Source: Selenomonas dianae
Lineage (GTDB): Bacteria; Bacillota; Negativicutes; Selenomonadales; Selenomonadaceae
NCBI RefSeq assembly: GCF_030644225.1
Contig: NZ_CP128650.1
Location: forward strand, 1,436,001 to 1,500,000
Direction: 5' to 3'
Length of the DNA stretch: 64,000 bases
Made by a program: the position numbers and the translations under genes. The notes under the pieces are model-generated. The model had not been told where the DNA came from. It did not search any database and was given only the letters and a program-made list of their open reading frames with translations. Of the stretch, positions 24,954 to 36,166 are shown piece after piece (within the stretch, counting starts at the first letter, position 1; each line of letters begins with the position of its first letter).

Positions 24954-26399
24954 TTAGCGACGAAACTTTTCCAGTGGTTCTGCGTGGTCGGTCACGAACT
25001 CGACCGTGCCGATGTACTCGCCCGCCGCATCGTACATCGCCTGATAGTGCACGCGGATCGGACGCTCGCGGATGTAGCGGTGCACAATCATCTGCGTGCG
25101 CTTCTTCGCCTTGAAGTCGGCGATCAGATTCCGCACCACGGGGATGATCTCGGGCGGATGGCAGTTGAGTACGTCGCGGCCGAGTGCAGACAGCGGGCGC
25201 GTAAAGACCTGCCCCTCGTTCGTGAAGAAACGGACGACATCATCCTTGTCGATGAACGTGATGTCCACGGGCAGGAGCTGAAGGATCGTCGTCAGCTGCT
25301 CCATCGAGAGCTCGCCCGTCGGGAACTGGAGCTTCCCATCCACCTGCGGGCGTGCAAGGCGCTCCGCCTCTTGATCGAGCCACGGCTGCGCCTCCGCCCA
25401 TGCGGGAATCGGAACGCCGAACGAGATCCCCATATCCGGCAGGTCATGATAGCAGCGATACCATTCCATCGGCGTGAAATAACGCAGGCTGAGCGGGAAG
25501 AGAATCTTCTCCTCCTTGAAGATCATCTCGCGAATGCGCTGCACGAGTGCACGGATCCGTGCCTCGTACAGCGGCAGCGTCTCTGCATCCGCCTTGAGTG
25601 CCTTGATCATCATGGCGAGCTCGCGCTTCATCTCATCGTCGATGCCCCACATGACCTGCGAGGGTCCCGTGACACCGTAGTCGTAGAGAATCGGCATCAG
25701 CAGCTCTTCCTTCTTGATGTAGTGGGAGCGCACATCACCGAGCGCGAGAATGTGCCGGAGCATGACATCCGTACGCTTTGCGCCGTCCAACTCGTCCGCA
25801 ATCGTATCGAGCAGCGCGTCGAGTGCCGTATTCTCCGCACGCAGAATTGTGAGCGGATGCCCCTCGGGCAGCTCGTCGATGTCGTCGGGACTTACCGAAG
25901 CCGCCTGTGCGTGAATCTCGTCATGCGAGAGCGCACCCGCCGGCGGCTCGCTCGCCACACCGTGAAAGAGTGCCGAATGCACGTCGCAGAGACGCTGTAC
26001 CTCTGTGATCGGCATCCCCTCCTTGATGAGCGTCTGCTCCGCATCCATAATCTCCTGTGCCTCAACGTGACTGAACTCCTGCACGAAATCCGCACGGACG
26101 GCATCGAGATCCTCGCCGCCCGACAGGCGTTCGATGAAGTTCCGAATGCGTCCCTGCCGCGACTGTACATCATCGCTGATAACTCGGTAGCCACGCTCCT
26201 CGAACGCCGCGATGACCTTCGAGAGCTCGATCCCCTTCACTGCCGCGCCGCGCGGAATCGTCATGATGCGTCCCATCACGTTCAGCGCAACGGGATTCGT
26301 AATCTCCTGAAAGCCGATCCCCGCCATGATCTCGCTGACTTCGGGATTCTCCTCCACCAGCTCGGCGACCGTCTTTTTCAGATCGAGTACCTTTTCCAT
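24954..26399 (-). CDS. DUF1858/DUF438-hemerythrin-PAS sensor protein
   Basis: This is a 481-residue soluble protein of the DUF438 family. Residues ~1-70 form a DUF1858-like domain (LDLKKTVAELVEENPEVSEIMAGIGF; a second helix pair near PRGAAVKGIELSKVIAAFEERGY). DUF438 follows (~85-150). A hemerythrin-like four-helix region (~170-320) is His/Glu-rich (HILALGDVRSHYIKKEELLMPIL; MWGIDDEMKRELAMMIKA; EKILFPLSLRY), suited to a di-iron O2 or NO site. The C-terminal PAS domain (~365-480) reads LPVDITFIDKDDVVRFFTNE ... NCHPPEIIPVVRNLIADF. No DNA-binding or kinase domain is present, so output is unknown. Relatives are thought to help anaerobes deal with O2 or NO. It is a single gene. Confidence 0.88.
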   Translation of the reverse strand: MEKVLDLKKTVAELVEENPEVSEIMAGIGFQEITNPVALNVMGRIMTIPRGAAVKGIELSKVIAAFEERGYRVISDDVQSRQGRIRNFIERLSGGEDLDAVRADFVQEFSHVEAQEIMDAEQTLIKEGMPITEVQRLCDVHSALFHGVASEPPAGALSHDEIHAQAASVSPDDIDELPEGHPLTILRAENTALDALLDTIADELDGAKRTDVMLRHILALGDVRSHYIKKEELLMPILYDYGVTGPSQVMWGIDDEMKRELAMMIKALKADAETLPLYEARIRALVQRIREMIFKEEKILFPLSLRYFTPMEWYRCYHDLPDMGISFGVPIPAWAEAQPWLDQEAERLARPQVDGKLQFPTGELSMEQLTTILQLLPVDITFIDKDDVVRFFTNEGQVFTRPLSALGRDVLNCHPPEIIPVVRNLIADFKAKKRTQMIVHRYIRERPIRVHYQAMYDAAGEYIGTVEFVTDHAEPLEKFRR

Positions 26400-26502
26400 G
26401 GGTTCTCTCCTTTATCTATATTATCGTACATCATCATCTCTGTGTGACGATTATAACGCAGAACGGTGAAGAAAGGCTGTAACCTTTGGTACGGAAACAC
26501 AG

Positions 26503-26536
26503 AAAAAGGACTGTCCCCGAAGAAACAGTCCTTTTT
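26503..26536 (-). terminator. Terminator after clpB
   Basis: AAAAAGGACTGT (26503-26514) and ACAGTCCTTTTT (26525-26536) form a perfect 12-bp stem with flanking T tract, 9 nt beyond the clpB stop. Confidence 0.93.
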
Positions 26537-26544
26537 CGTCTATG

Positions 26545-29121
<2,577 letters not shown>

Positions 29122-29156
29122 GTGTCCCTCCATCGAATATTTGTCTTTATGAACCC

Positions 29157-29184
29157 ATTATAGCAGTTAAAGTCAAAAAGTCAA
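29157..29184 (-). promoter_or_regulatory. clpB promoter
   Basis: On the minus strand TTGACT is followed after 16 nt by a perfect TATAAT (plus-strand 29157-29162), about 36 nt upstream of the ATG. Confidence 0.7.
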
Positions 29185-29209
29185 ATACTTTCTTTGATTT
29201 TTTGACTTT
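29169..29209. promoter_or_regulatory. clpB operator, CtsR-like palindrome
   Basis: AAAGTCAAAAAGTCAAA (29169-29185) faces TTTGATTTTTTGACTTT (29193-29209). This is a 17-bp inverted repeat with one mismatch and a 7-bp spacer, overlapping the -35 box. Each arm holds two GTCAAA-like direct heptads. The heptad resembles the CtsR half-site, but the internal spacing (1 bp) differs from the usual 3 bp. Confidence 0.6.
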
Positions 29210-29291
29210 TATTTTTCAGAAAAGGCTTCGACGAAAATTCGACGAAGCCACAACTGCCTAATTCTGTGATAACTATTATGAAAGAATACGA

Positions 29292-29576
29292 GCTACGATG
29301 CTCCTAAGCAAACCCTAGTGGAGCAAGCGAGAAAATACTGACCTGTCCAAGAAGCAAGTCCGCAGGACAAAGCTGATTGGGTAACAGGTCGCATGGGAAA
29401 ACGTCCCAAGAACACGAGCGTTAGCGACGTGTGATTGGATGACGTTGACCGCTTGCGCGGTACGCCCCGTCGGATTTCTTTCGTTCAAGCGAAGCGCGTT
29501 TAAGAAGTCCGACGGTATTTGAGCGTACAAGCGCACGAACGCTTGCGCAACTAAGTGTTTGCGTGGAGCACGTAGC
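29292..29576. repeat. Family B structured repeat, copy 3 (long form with extra domain)
   Basis: This copy lies 27 nt beyond the glnA stop. P1: 29299-29313 with 29557-29570. P2: 29460-29465 with 29523-29528. P3: 29467-29480 with 29502-29515. Outer stem: GCTACG (29292-29297) with CGTAGC (29571-29576). Compared with copies 1 and 2 it has ~117 extra bases (about 29336-29452) with their own helices, for example GACCTGT/ACAGGTC, GGGA/TCCC and ACACG/CGTGT. Confidence 0.8.
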
Positions 29577-29603
29577 CCGTAAGCTTTGACACAGATTCAA
29601 CAT

Positions 29604-31493
29604 TTAGATCATATTCTTTTTATAGGTATCGTAAAGCTCCTTGAGCTCCTCCATCTTCGCGTACATCTCGATCTGCAGGGCGGATGCCGTCGGATAGTCG
29701 CCGTCACCCAGTGCCTTGATGAGCAGCGTAAAGAGCGCCTTGTCGTCGATTGTGTCCTTCGCGAGATAGATGCGCAGGTCATGGATCTTGTTCCACATAT
29801 AGGCATCCTGATCCGTCACGAAATTGCTCTTGATCTCCACCATGCGGCGGACGATGTTGCGGTTCTCGGGGATGATGCGGCTGATGAGCTCGATCTTCCA
29901 GCGCAGGAGCGCTCCCGTGCGGAACGAGTCGATGATCTGCGGGCGGATTGTATGCGCCGCCGTGAGCACCGCCACTTTCTCGGGATAGAGGTCAAAGCCG
30001 AGCATATTCTCCCACACCGTCGCGGGCGGTTTCCCGAAGCGTGCGTCGCGCTCGTCCGCCGTGTAGTGCTCGAATACGTCCTCCTCGCTCCGATAGGCAC
30101 GGTCGGTTTCGAGATAAAAGCCCTTCTCCCCCGGCTGCTTCGACAGCTCGCCGAGAAGTTCTGCCGTACTGCGTCCCGCCGAATGCTTGATGCCGTCGAG
30201 AATCGCAAGATAAGATGCGGCAATGACAAGGTAGGTATTGGAATACGGATTTGTTGCACGCAGCTCGAACCGCGTCGCGAGCGGATTTTTGAGATCGCGG
30301 ATGAGACTCACAAGCACCGTGCGGTTGCGCGACGGGATCGCGGGCGATGCGCCAAACGAGGTGACGACACAGACCGGAGCCTCAAAGCCGGGCTTCAGAC
30401 GATTGAACGCGTCGTTCGTCGCCGAAACAAACGGGTTGATCGCCTCGTAGTTCTTGAGCAGCCCCATGAGCGCACCGTAGCCGACCGCATTCATATAGTC
30501 CGCGTTCTGATCGTCTGCGGCAAAGAGGCTGTGCCGCTTGCCGTCCTTCGTGATCGCGGCAAGGCTCAGATGCGTGTGCTCGCCGTTGCCCGCAAGCCCG
30601 ATCAGCGGCTTTGCCTTGAAGTTGACCTCAAGCCCGTAAAGACGGAAGATCTCACGGACAAACGTGCGCACAAACAGCTCATTGTCCGCCGCCTGCACAG
30701 CACTGTCATACTGCCAGTCAATCTCGATCTGCTCGCAGACGTGCGTCATGCGGCCGCTCTCGTCGATCTGCGCCTTGAGCCCGCCGACCTCCTTGTGTCC
30801 CATCTCCATGTGGAAGCCATATTTGTCAAGTTGGATGATGCAGTCCTCAAGCGCCGTGCGCACCGCACCGTGCGTGCGCTCCCAATACTGTTCGTTCATC
30901 ACCTGTGAGGCGGACATCTCCTCGATGGAAGCATTGTCGTCGAGCGGGGTCTTGACCCAGAACTCAAGCTCTGTCGCCGATGTAAACGCAATGTCCACAA
31001 TGTCCGCACCGTTCAGAGAGGGCGCCCCCGAGATCTTCGGATTGGCATGGAAGAAGTCGAGAAGTTCCGCTTTCACATAGGCGAGCGTATCCACGAGCAC
31101 CGCACGCGAGTCGACGCGCTTCTCCTCGTGGATGATGAACGAGGGAATCCGCAGCGTCCCGATGGGCAGCCCCGTCTCCTCATCCGCGCCCTCGGGATCG
31201 TAGTCCACAAACCAGTTAACCGCAGGATCAATCGGCAGATCCACCTTCGCATTGTTGATCGTCGCGATCTTCGGCAGAACCACGGAGGAGCCGTCTGTCT
31301 GCACGGCAGTTCCGTTGTAGAATTTCTCAATGTCCTCAATGAAGATCCGCACGGGAATCTTCTCGTCCGTATCGTTGCCCGCCATGTCGATACCGACGAG
31401 CGAAACAAAACGTACCTCCGGATGTGCCTTGAGCTGGCGAATCACCTCTTCGCGCGGGGTATTGGCAGGAATTTTATAGAGAAGCTCGTTCAT
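29604..31493 (-). CDS. glnA: Glutamine synthetase, long form
   Basis: This enzyme makes glutamine from glutamate, ammonium and ATP, and would assimilate the ammonium produced by the Nrf system. The 629-residue protein carries the GS catalytic core: TSATELEFWVKTP, MEMGHKEVGG, the nucleotide/glutamate loop GLAGNGEHTHLSLA, and FGASPAIPSRNRTVLVSL with RFELRATNPYSNTYLVIAASYLA. It is longer than GSI (~445-470) and shorter than classic GSIII (~700+), and matches the long Firmicute/Clostridia-type variants with a C-terminal helical extension. The ATG at 31493 (MNELLYKIPANT) is preferred over an upstream ATG at 31559. No glnR or P-II gene lies nearby. Confidence 0.9.
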   Translation of the reverse strand: MNELLYKIPANTPREEVIRQLKAHPEVRFVSLVGIDMAGNDTDEKIPVRIFIEDIEKFYNGTAVQTDGSSVVLPKIATINNAKVDLPIDPAVNWFVDYDPEGADEETGLPIGTLRIPSFIIHEEKRVDSRAVLVDTLAYVKAELLDFFHANPKISGAPSLNGADIVDIAFTSATELEFWVKTPLDDNASIEEMSASQVMNEQYWERTHGAVRTALEDCIIQLDKYGFHMEMGHKEVGGLKAQIDESGRMTHVCEQIEIDWQYDSAVQAADNELFVRTFVREIFRLYGLEVNFKAKPLIGLAGNGEHTHLSLAAITKDGKRHSLFAADDQNADYMNAVGYGALMGLLKNYEAINPFVSATNDAFNRLKPGFEAPVCVVTSFGASPAIPSRNRTVLVSLIRDLKNPLATRFELRATNPYSNTYLVIAASYLAILDGIKHSAGRSTAELLGELSKQPGEKGFYLETDRAYRSEEDVFEHYTADERDARFGKPPATVWENMLGFDLYPEKVAVLTAAHTIRPQIIDSFRTGALLRWKIELISRIIPENRNIVRRMVEIKSNFVTDQDAYMWNKIHDLRIYLAKDTIDDKALFTLLIKALGDGDYPTASALQIEMYAKMEELKELYDTYKKNMI

Positions 31494-31633
31494 CTTTGCG
31501 TACCACCCTTTTTCTAAAAAGAATGCCGAACAGATCCCCTGTCCGCACGGCAAAAGCATACGCGCTCATCTTACCATTTTTCGGAGGTCGTTGTAAAGAT
31601 ATTGAGAAGAAGTAATCATTAATCCCCCATTTA

Positions 31634-31662
31634 TTGACGAAGATTCACCATACAAATACAAT
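31634..31662 (+). promoter_or_regulatory. Promoter of the unknown gene at 31700
   Basis: TTGACG (31634-31639) and TACAAT (31657-31662) are spaced by 17 nt, 37 nt upstream of the ATG. Confidence 0.55.
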
Positions 31663-31699
31663 AGATCATAAAGACACAGAGAAAAAGAGGCCGATCCCC

Positions 31700-32287
31700 A
31701 TGAAAACTAAAATGGACGTAGATTGGGCGTGGATCCGCGCACACCTGCCGAGAGAACTTGCAGATCGGGACATCAGCATTTTTGACGGCTATTACCTAGA
31801 TGGTCTGAACGTCATGTCGGAGGGCGAGCGCAGCGATCCGGACACACTGGAATATGCACCGCGCGACGCAAAGGATCTTCGCCTATGGCAGTTCGATCGT
31901 GTTTGTGCGTCGCTCGGCTATGCACTGGAACGAGAGCACCGCACGGAAAATGCAAAAAAATGGCGCTATGTCAGACTGCGTGCCGAGCGCGGCAAATGGC
32001 TCTACGCAGAGCGGCGATCGTATGTCTATAACGCCATCGAGGATACGCGGCTCGCAGCCTTTGAGCTCCATCTGCACCTCATCCGCCCCATCTTTCCACC
32101 GGAGCGATTTGAAGAACGCGTACAGGAGTACGTCCGTCTGATGAACCGCTGGTACCGCACACCGCATTGGGACTTTGACCGAAATGCAGGCTGCTTCATC
32201 GAGATCAGCGACGCAAAGGAATACGCCGACGACACAGACGGCACGGAGGAACCACGGGCAGGATCCGTGATACAAATACGGAGTTGA
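31700..32287 (+). CDS. Hypothetical protein, unknown function
   Basis: This is a 195-residue soluble protein rich in Arg, Asp and Tyr, with no signal peptide, membrane helix or motif that I recognise. Notable stretches are YYLDGLNVMSEGERSDP, RSYVYNAIEDTRLAAFELHL and RFEERVQEYVRLMNRWYRTPHWDFD. It is preceded by a good promoter and AAAGAGG. An upstream in-frame ATG at 31634 is rejected because it overlaps the -35 box. The gene that follows 37 nt later encodes a membrane protein, so the two may form a pair. The last ~15 residues are acidic and low-complexity. Confidence 0.6.
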   Translation: MKTKMDVDWAWIRAHLPRELADRDISIFDGYYLDGLNVMSEGERSDPDTLEYAPRDAKDLRLWQFDRVCASLGYALEREHRTENAKKWRYVRLRAERGKWLYAERRSYVYNAIEDTRLAAFELHLHLIRPIFPPERFEERVQEYVRLMNRWYRTPHWDFDRNAGCFIEISDAKEYADDTDGTEEPRAGSVIQIRS

Positions 32288-32324
32288 CGCGCGTGGAGAC
32301 CAACGCACAGAGAGGATGACTGCC

Positions 32325-33248
32325 ATGAACATTTCCATACGCATCGTACAGCTAAAAGGCAGGACATACGAGCTTGCCCGTCGTTTTCCCGCTGCCGTTT
32401 TCTGGCAGACGGTTCTGTTCCTCGTCGGCGCAGCGGCGATCCTCCTGCGCCCCGATGACAGCGCATGGTATGCTGAGAACAACGTCCTTTTCGAGCATCT
32501 CATGCGCCTCATGCCCGCCATCTTCGCCGCATGGCTGACGGCGGCGGCGTGCCGCCTCCTCACCGAACTTTGCCCCGTGAAAAGCCCCTTGCTGCTGAGT
32601 GGCGCGTGCTCCGGCGTTCTGTTTGCCCTGCTCGCATACATATGGTACGGCGTAGCGATGCCGAGCAGACACCTCGTCATCGGGACAGAGGGCGTGTGCC
32701 TTGCACTCGCATTCCTCGCCCTCTTTCTCCTCGAACGCATCAACAGAGCGCCGGGACTCCCCGCCCTCCTCTTTGCCGTAGGCTTTTCCCTCGGAACGAG
32801 CATCCTGTTCTTCCTCGGACTGGTACTCTGCACCGCCGCCTTTTGGTCGCTGATCGTCACCGATGCCGCCCCATGGATAACAGAGACCTCCTATTGGTTC
32901 GCCGGACTGATCGCCTATGGTGCTTGGGGACTCGGCGCATTCCTCGGCACACTGCCAAAGGCGGACGCTCCCCACCTGCTTTCAGCCACCGAACAAAAGA
33001 TACTCCTCTACCTCTTTTTCCCCGTCTATCTTCTGCTGCTTCTCGTCCTCTACCTCTACGTCGGCAAGATCATCGGCGCAGGCGAGATGCCCGTCGGCAC
33101 AATGAATTGGTACGCCTCGTTCGCCCTTCTCGGCTTTACCTTATTGCCGTCAGTCGAGCCGAGGACGGCTCTATCGTCTGGGACAGTGCAAGCGGATTTG
33201 TACTCATACGTTAGGGAAGCACTGATAAATTCAGCGCCGCCATCTTGA
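32325..33248 (+). pseudogene. DUF4153-like membrane protein, 3' end lost at a MITE
   Basis: About 295 residues remain of a polytopic membrane protein resembling the N-terminal half of DUF4153 proteins (usually ~550-600 residues). At least seven hydrophobic segments are visible, up to EMPVGTMNWYASFALLGFT. After that the reading frame gives non-membrane sequence (SVEPRTALSSGTVQADLYSYV), then runs into MITE copy 2, whose DNA supplies the last ~11 codons and the stop. The C-terminal half is not found downstream. The gene is therefore truncated, probably by a deletion or frameshift plus the MITE. The ATG at 32325 has AGAGG 9 nt upstream. Confidence 0.7.
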
Positions 33249-33377
33249 CGCATCTTTTTTGCCCGCACTGTGTCGGCAAATCCTCCACATAGCTTTGGCT
33301 ATGCGTCCGGTTTGCCTCCTTGTTCGGACGAAAAAATCTACGCCAATCTGACGGACTTCATTTTATCAGCAATTCCC
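33214..33377. mobile_element. MITE family A, copy 2 (164 bp, inverted)
   Basis: This copy begins GGGAAGCACTGATAAATTC and ends GAAG...CATTTTATCAGCAATTCCC in the opposite orientation to copy 1. TA lies directly outside both ends (33212-33213 and 33378-33379), a textbook TA target-site duplication. It ends the DUF4153-like reading frame. Confidence 0.88.
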
Positions 33378-33433
33378 TAGAAAGCACTCCCCTGTTCAAT
33401 CCGTGCGATCGTGCCGTGTTATCAGCGATACCC

Positions 33434-33482
33434 AAAAAGGCTGCTGCACGAGGACAAAACCGTCTTCGTGCAGCAGCCTTTT
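33434..33482 (-). terminator. Terminator after the H-NOX chemoreceptor gene
   Basis: A ~20-bp stem, AAAAGGCTGCTGCACGA with its complement, has T runs on both sides. A solo family A end (TTATCAGCGATACCC, 33419-33433) touches it. Confidence 0.9.
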
Positions 33483-33505
33483 GCATAGGAGTTATCTGTG
33501 CTTCC

Positions 33506-35299
33506 TCAGGTCTTATAGTGATTGATGTCTGCCGAGAACGCCGTCGTGACCTCCTTGAACTGCTTGATTTTTTCCATCATATCCTGCAGCTTCAGATTAT
33601 GCGTGTGCATAGCGGCGTTCACCTCCTCGGTGGAGGCGGAGTTTTGCTCTGCCATAGAAGCGATATGTTCGACCTTGCTGAGAACATCTTCCATATTCGT
33701 CATCTCGGTTTTGAGCTGCTCGATGATGCCCGATATACTTCCCGACACACCGCGAATGTTGTCGATGTACTGATTGTTCCCCTCGACGACGCGGACGAGC
33801 TGATTGCTCTCACGCTCCAAGACCTCATATTCCTCGTTGACCGAAGCGACGACCTCATTGATGATCCGCGTTACCGCCATGACATCGGTCGTGATGACCT
33901 CGGCGTGTCCCTGCGACTGCTCGGCAAGTTTTCGGACTTCCTCGGCGACGACGCTGAACCCGCGCCCCTGCTCACCTGCCCGTGCCGCTTCGATCGCTGC
34001 ATTGAGGGCGAGCAGGTTCGTTTGCCCTGCGATATCCGTCACCAGCCCCGTGATCGCCATGATCTTCTCCGTCGCCTCTCTGAGCGACTCGACCTCCTGC
34101 CTCACGACCGTGAATTTTTCCATACTGTGATTGAGGTTCGTACTGGACGCCCGTACCTTGCTGAAACCCTCGTGGATATTGTTGACGGCGTAATTCAGCT
34201 CATCGTTATTCTTGACCTGCTCATTGACGACCGATTGCAGCGCTTTCATATTATCGTTGAGGAAATCTGCCACGGATATGGTATTCTCCGCCCCTACCGT
34301 AGCACCGTCGGCGACCTCGTTGATAACACCAGCGATGTCCCCCGAGGCACTCCCCATATTCTCTGCCAACCCGTCAAAGTCAATGCCATACCGCCGCAGT
34401 TCGTCCCCTGTCCCCTTGAACCCCGTAAAGTTCGCCTGCATCTGCCTACGGTACTTAATCAGCTTATCATTGATCCGCTCGAACACGTCGCCTGAGCGAA
34501 GCGTCAGCGCGTCGAAATATTTGTGTTCGACCAGCTGATCAATTTCTTTTTCAATCGCTCCGAGAGGACGCAGGAGGACACTGGCGCCGAGCGCGGCAAA
34601 CAGCCCTCCGCACGCAGGAAGGACGAACGTCTTCCACGAAACATCACCGAGGCTTATCAGCACGGATAAAATCAGCGTCCCTGCAAACGTCAGCAGACCA
34701 ATGCCACCCGACAGCGAGCCGGTAAAGGCGACGAGCTTATTGATGCCAAAATTTTTCTCTCGGAAGATCGGCTTTTCAAAGGTGAGCTTCAGCTTCATAT
34801 GCGTGGCGGTCTGTTCCTGAACTTCGACCCCGAGTTTTTCCTTGAAATACTCTGCCGAACCGTTGAGCAGCCCGCGAAAATAGTCCAGAAGCCCCCGATT
34901 CGAGTCATAGGTAAATACCGCCTCGTATTCCGAAATCGGCGTCATAATGAGCTGAGGCGGTTTTGCGCCCGCAATCTTTTTCACGATCTCTACATGAATA
35001 TCATACGTCGATGCCAAGAATGTATATAGATTTTTATTCGCGAAAAACGACGGATACACACGCGCAAAGGACTTGATATTATCGCGTCCCATTTCATACC
35101 AAATATCTCGAACAGACAGACCATTCGCCTTGCTGAGCGTTTCCATCAGGCGTTTGATCGTGCCGTCATCGACATCCTCAAGTGGCAAAAAGAGCCGATC
35201 CGGCTCCCAGCCCATCTCCTGCATAACCCCGTCAACCAACGTGCTGCCCCAAAGCTCACGCGACGTACTAATCCAAGTGGCGACTACAGTACCTTTCAT
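33506..35299 (-). CDS. Methyl-accepting chemotaxis protein with N-terminal H-NOX domain
   Basis: This 597-residue chemoreceptor has a haem-NO/O2-binding (H-NOX) sensor. Residues 1-180 form H-NOX with the proximal haem ligand H102, P115 and the haem-propionate motif Y131-x-S133-x-R135. Numbering coincides with the structurally known Thermoanaerobacter (Caldanaerobacter) domain, as do the distal-pocket residues W9, N74 and Y140 that hold bound O2 there. Two transmembrane segments (~190-255), a HAMP-like region and the methyl-accepting signalling domain with a hairpin tip ([16 protein letters not shown] is on its ascending side) follow. The start at 35299 has GGGAGGG upstream and begins MKGTVVATW as in the family. 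No che genes are nearby. Confidence 0.93.
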   Translation of the reverse strand: MKGTVVATWISTSRELWGSTLVDGVMQEMGWEPDRLFLPLEDVDDGTIKRLMETLSKANGLSVRDIWYEMGRDNIKSFARVYPSFFANKNLYTFLASTYDIHVEIVKKIAGAKPPQLIMTPISEYEAVFTYDSNRGLLDYFRGLLNGSAEYFKEKLGVEVQEQTATHMKLKLTFEKPIFREKNFGINKLVAFTGSLSGGIGLLTFAGTLILSVLISLGDVSWKTFVLPACGGLFAALGASVLLRPLGAIEKEIDQLVEHKYFDALTLRSGDVFERINDKLIKYRRQMQANFTGFKGTGDELRRYGIDFDGLAENMGSASGDIAGVINEVADGATVGAENTISVADFLNDNMKALQSVVNEQVKNNDELNYAVNNIHEGFSKVRASSTNLNHSMEKFTVVRQEVESLREATEKIMAITGLVTDIAGQTNLLALNAAIEAARAGEQGRGFSVVAEEVRKLAEQSQGHAEVITTDVMAVTRIINEVVASVNEEYEVLERESNQLVRVVEGNNQYIDNIRGVSGSISGIIEQLKTEMTNMEDVLSKVEHIASMAEQNSASTEEVNAAMHTHNLKLQDMMEKIKQFKEVTTAFSADINHYKT

Positions 35300-35422
35300 A
35301 CAACAGAGCCCTCCCAAACTCATTTACATAATCTATCCCAATCTGCATTATAGGACATTTGTAGGAAGAAGAAAAGTAATTTCACATTTTTTTCGAGAAA
35401 ATAAGATGGATAAATGGAATCC

Positions 35423-36166
35423 TTATGTTCGATTCCACGCGCACAGCCGCCGCTCCATCCAATCAAGCAGGATAAACAGGAGCAGTCCCATCGCGCTGAG
35501 AACGACGATGCCCGCATACATATCGAGGTAGTTCACGCGCAGCCATGCGTCCATGATGTAGTAGCCGATACCGTACTGCGTCCCGAACGTCTCCGTGAAG
35601 AACAGGACGGAGATCGCTGTCGCCATCGCCACGCGCACCGCTGTGATGAACTTCGGCAGGGAGGCGGGCACGATGATGTGGCGCACGATCTGAAAGAATG
35701 ATGCACCGAGGACACGCAGCGGCGCATACGTCTCTGAGGGAATCGCAGCAACGGCATCGCGTACGGCGACGACGACCTGAAAGACGATGATAAGAAAGAC
35801 GAGGATCAGCTTGCTCGTCTCCCCCACGCCAAAAAGAAGCATCACCACGGGCAGCAGTGCAATCTTCGGTACGGGATAGGTCAGATAGAGGACGGGGGCA
35901 AAGAAACAGTTCACGCGCGGGAAATGCCCCATGAGCACCCCTGTCGGATAACCCACGGCGACAGCAGCACAAAGACCAAGTACAATGCGCATGAGACTAT
36001 AGCCCGCATGAACGGCAATCGTTTCGGGGAATTTCGCCGCAAGGCGCAGCGCTACCTGCGCGGGCGACGGGATCACAGGCATTTGGAGAAGATACGACAG
36101 CCCCGCCCAGAGCGCGATACAGAAACATACGCCAAGCGCGAACATCCGCAGTGAAATCCTGTTCAT
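35423..36166 (-). CDS. ABC transporter permease, NitT/TauT (SsuC/TauC) type
   Basis: This 247-residue inner-membrane permease has six hydrophobic segments and the cytoplasmic coupling loop EAA-like stretch (PLRVLGASFFQIVRHIIVPASLPKFITAVRVAMATA). The family imports nitrate, taurine, alkanesulfonates, bicarbonate or thiamine precursors, so the substrate stays open. It overlaps the ATPase gene by 4 nt. No substrate-binding protein gene is adjacent: on one side lies the H-NOX receptor, on the other the divergent trkA. Confidence 0.87.
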   Translation of the reverse strand: MNRISLRMFALGVCFCIALWAGLSYLLQMPVIPSPAQVALRLAAKFPETIAVHAGYSLMRIVLGLCAAVAVGYPTGVLMGHFPRVNCFFAPVLYLTYPVPKIALLPVVMLLFGVGETSKLILVFLIIVFQVVVAVRDAVAAIPSETYAPLRVLGASFFQIVRHIIVPASLPKFITAVRVAMATAISVLFFTETFGTQYGIGYYIMDAWLRVNYLDMYAGIVVLSAMGLLLFILLDWMERRLCAWNRT

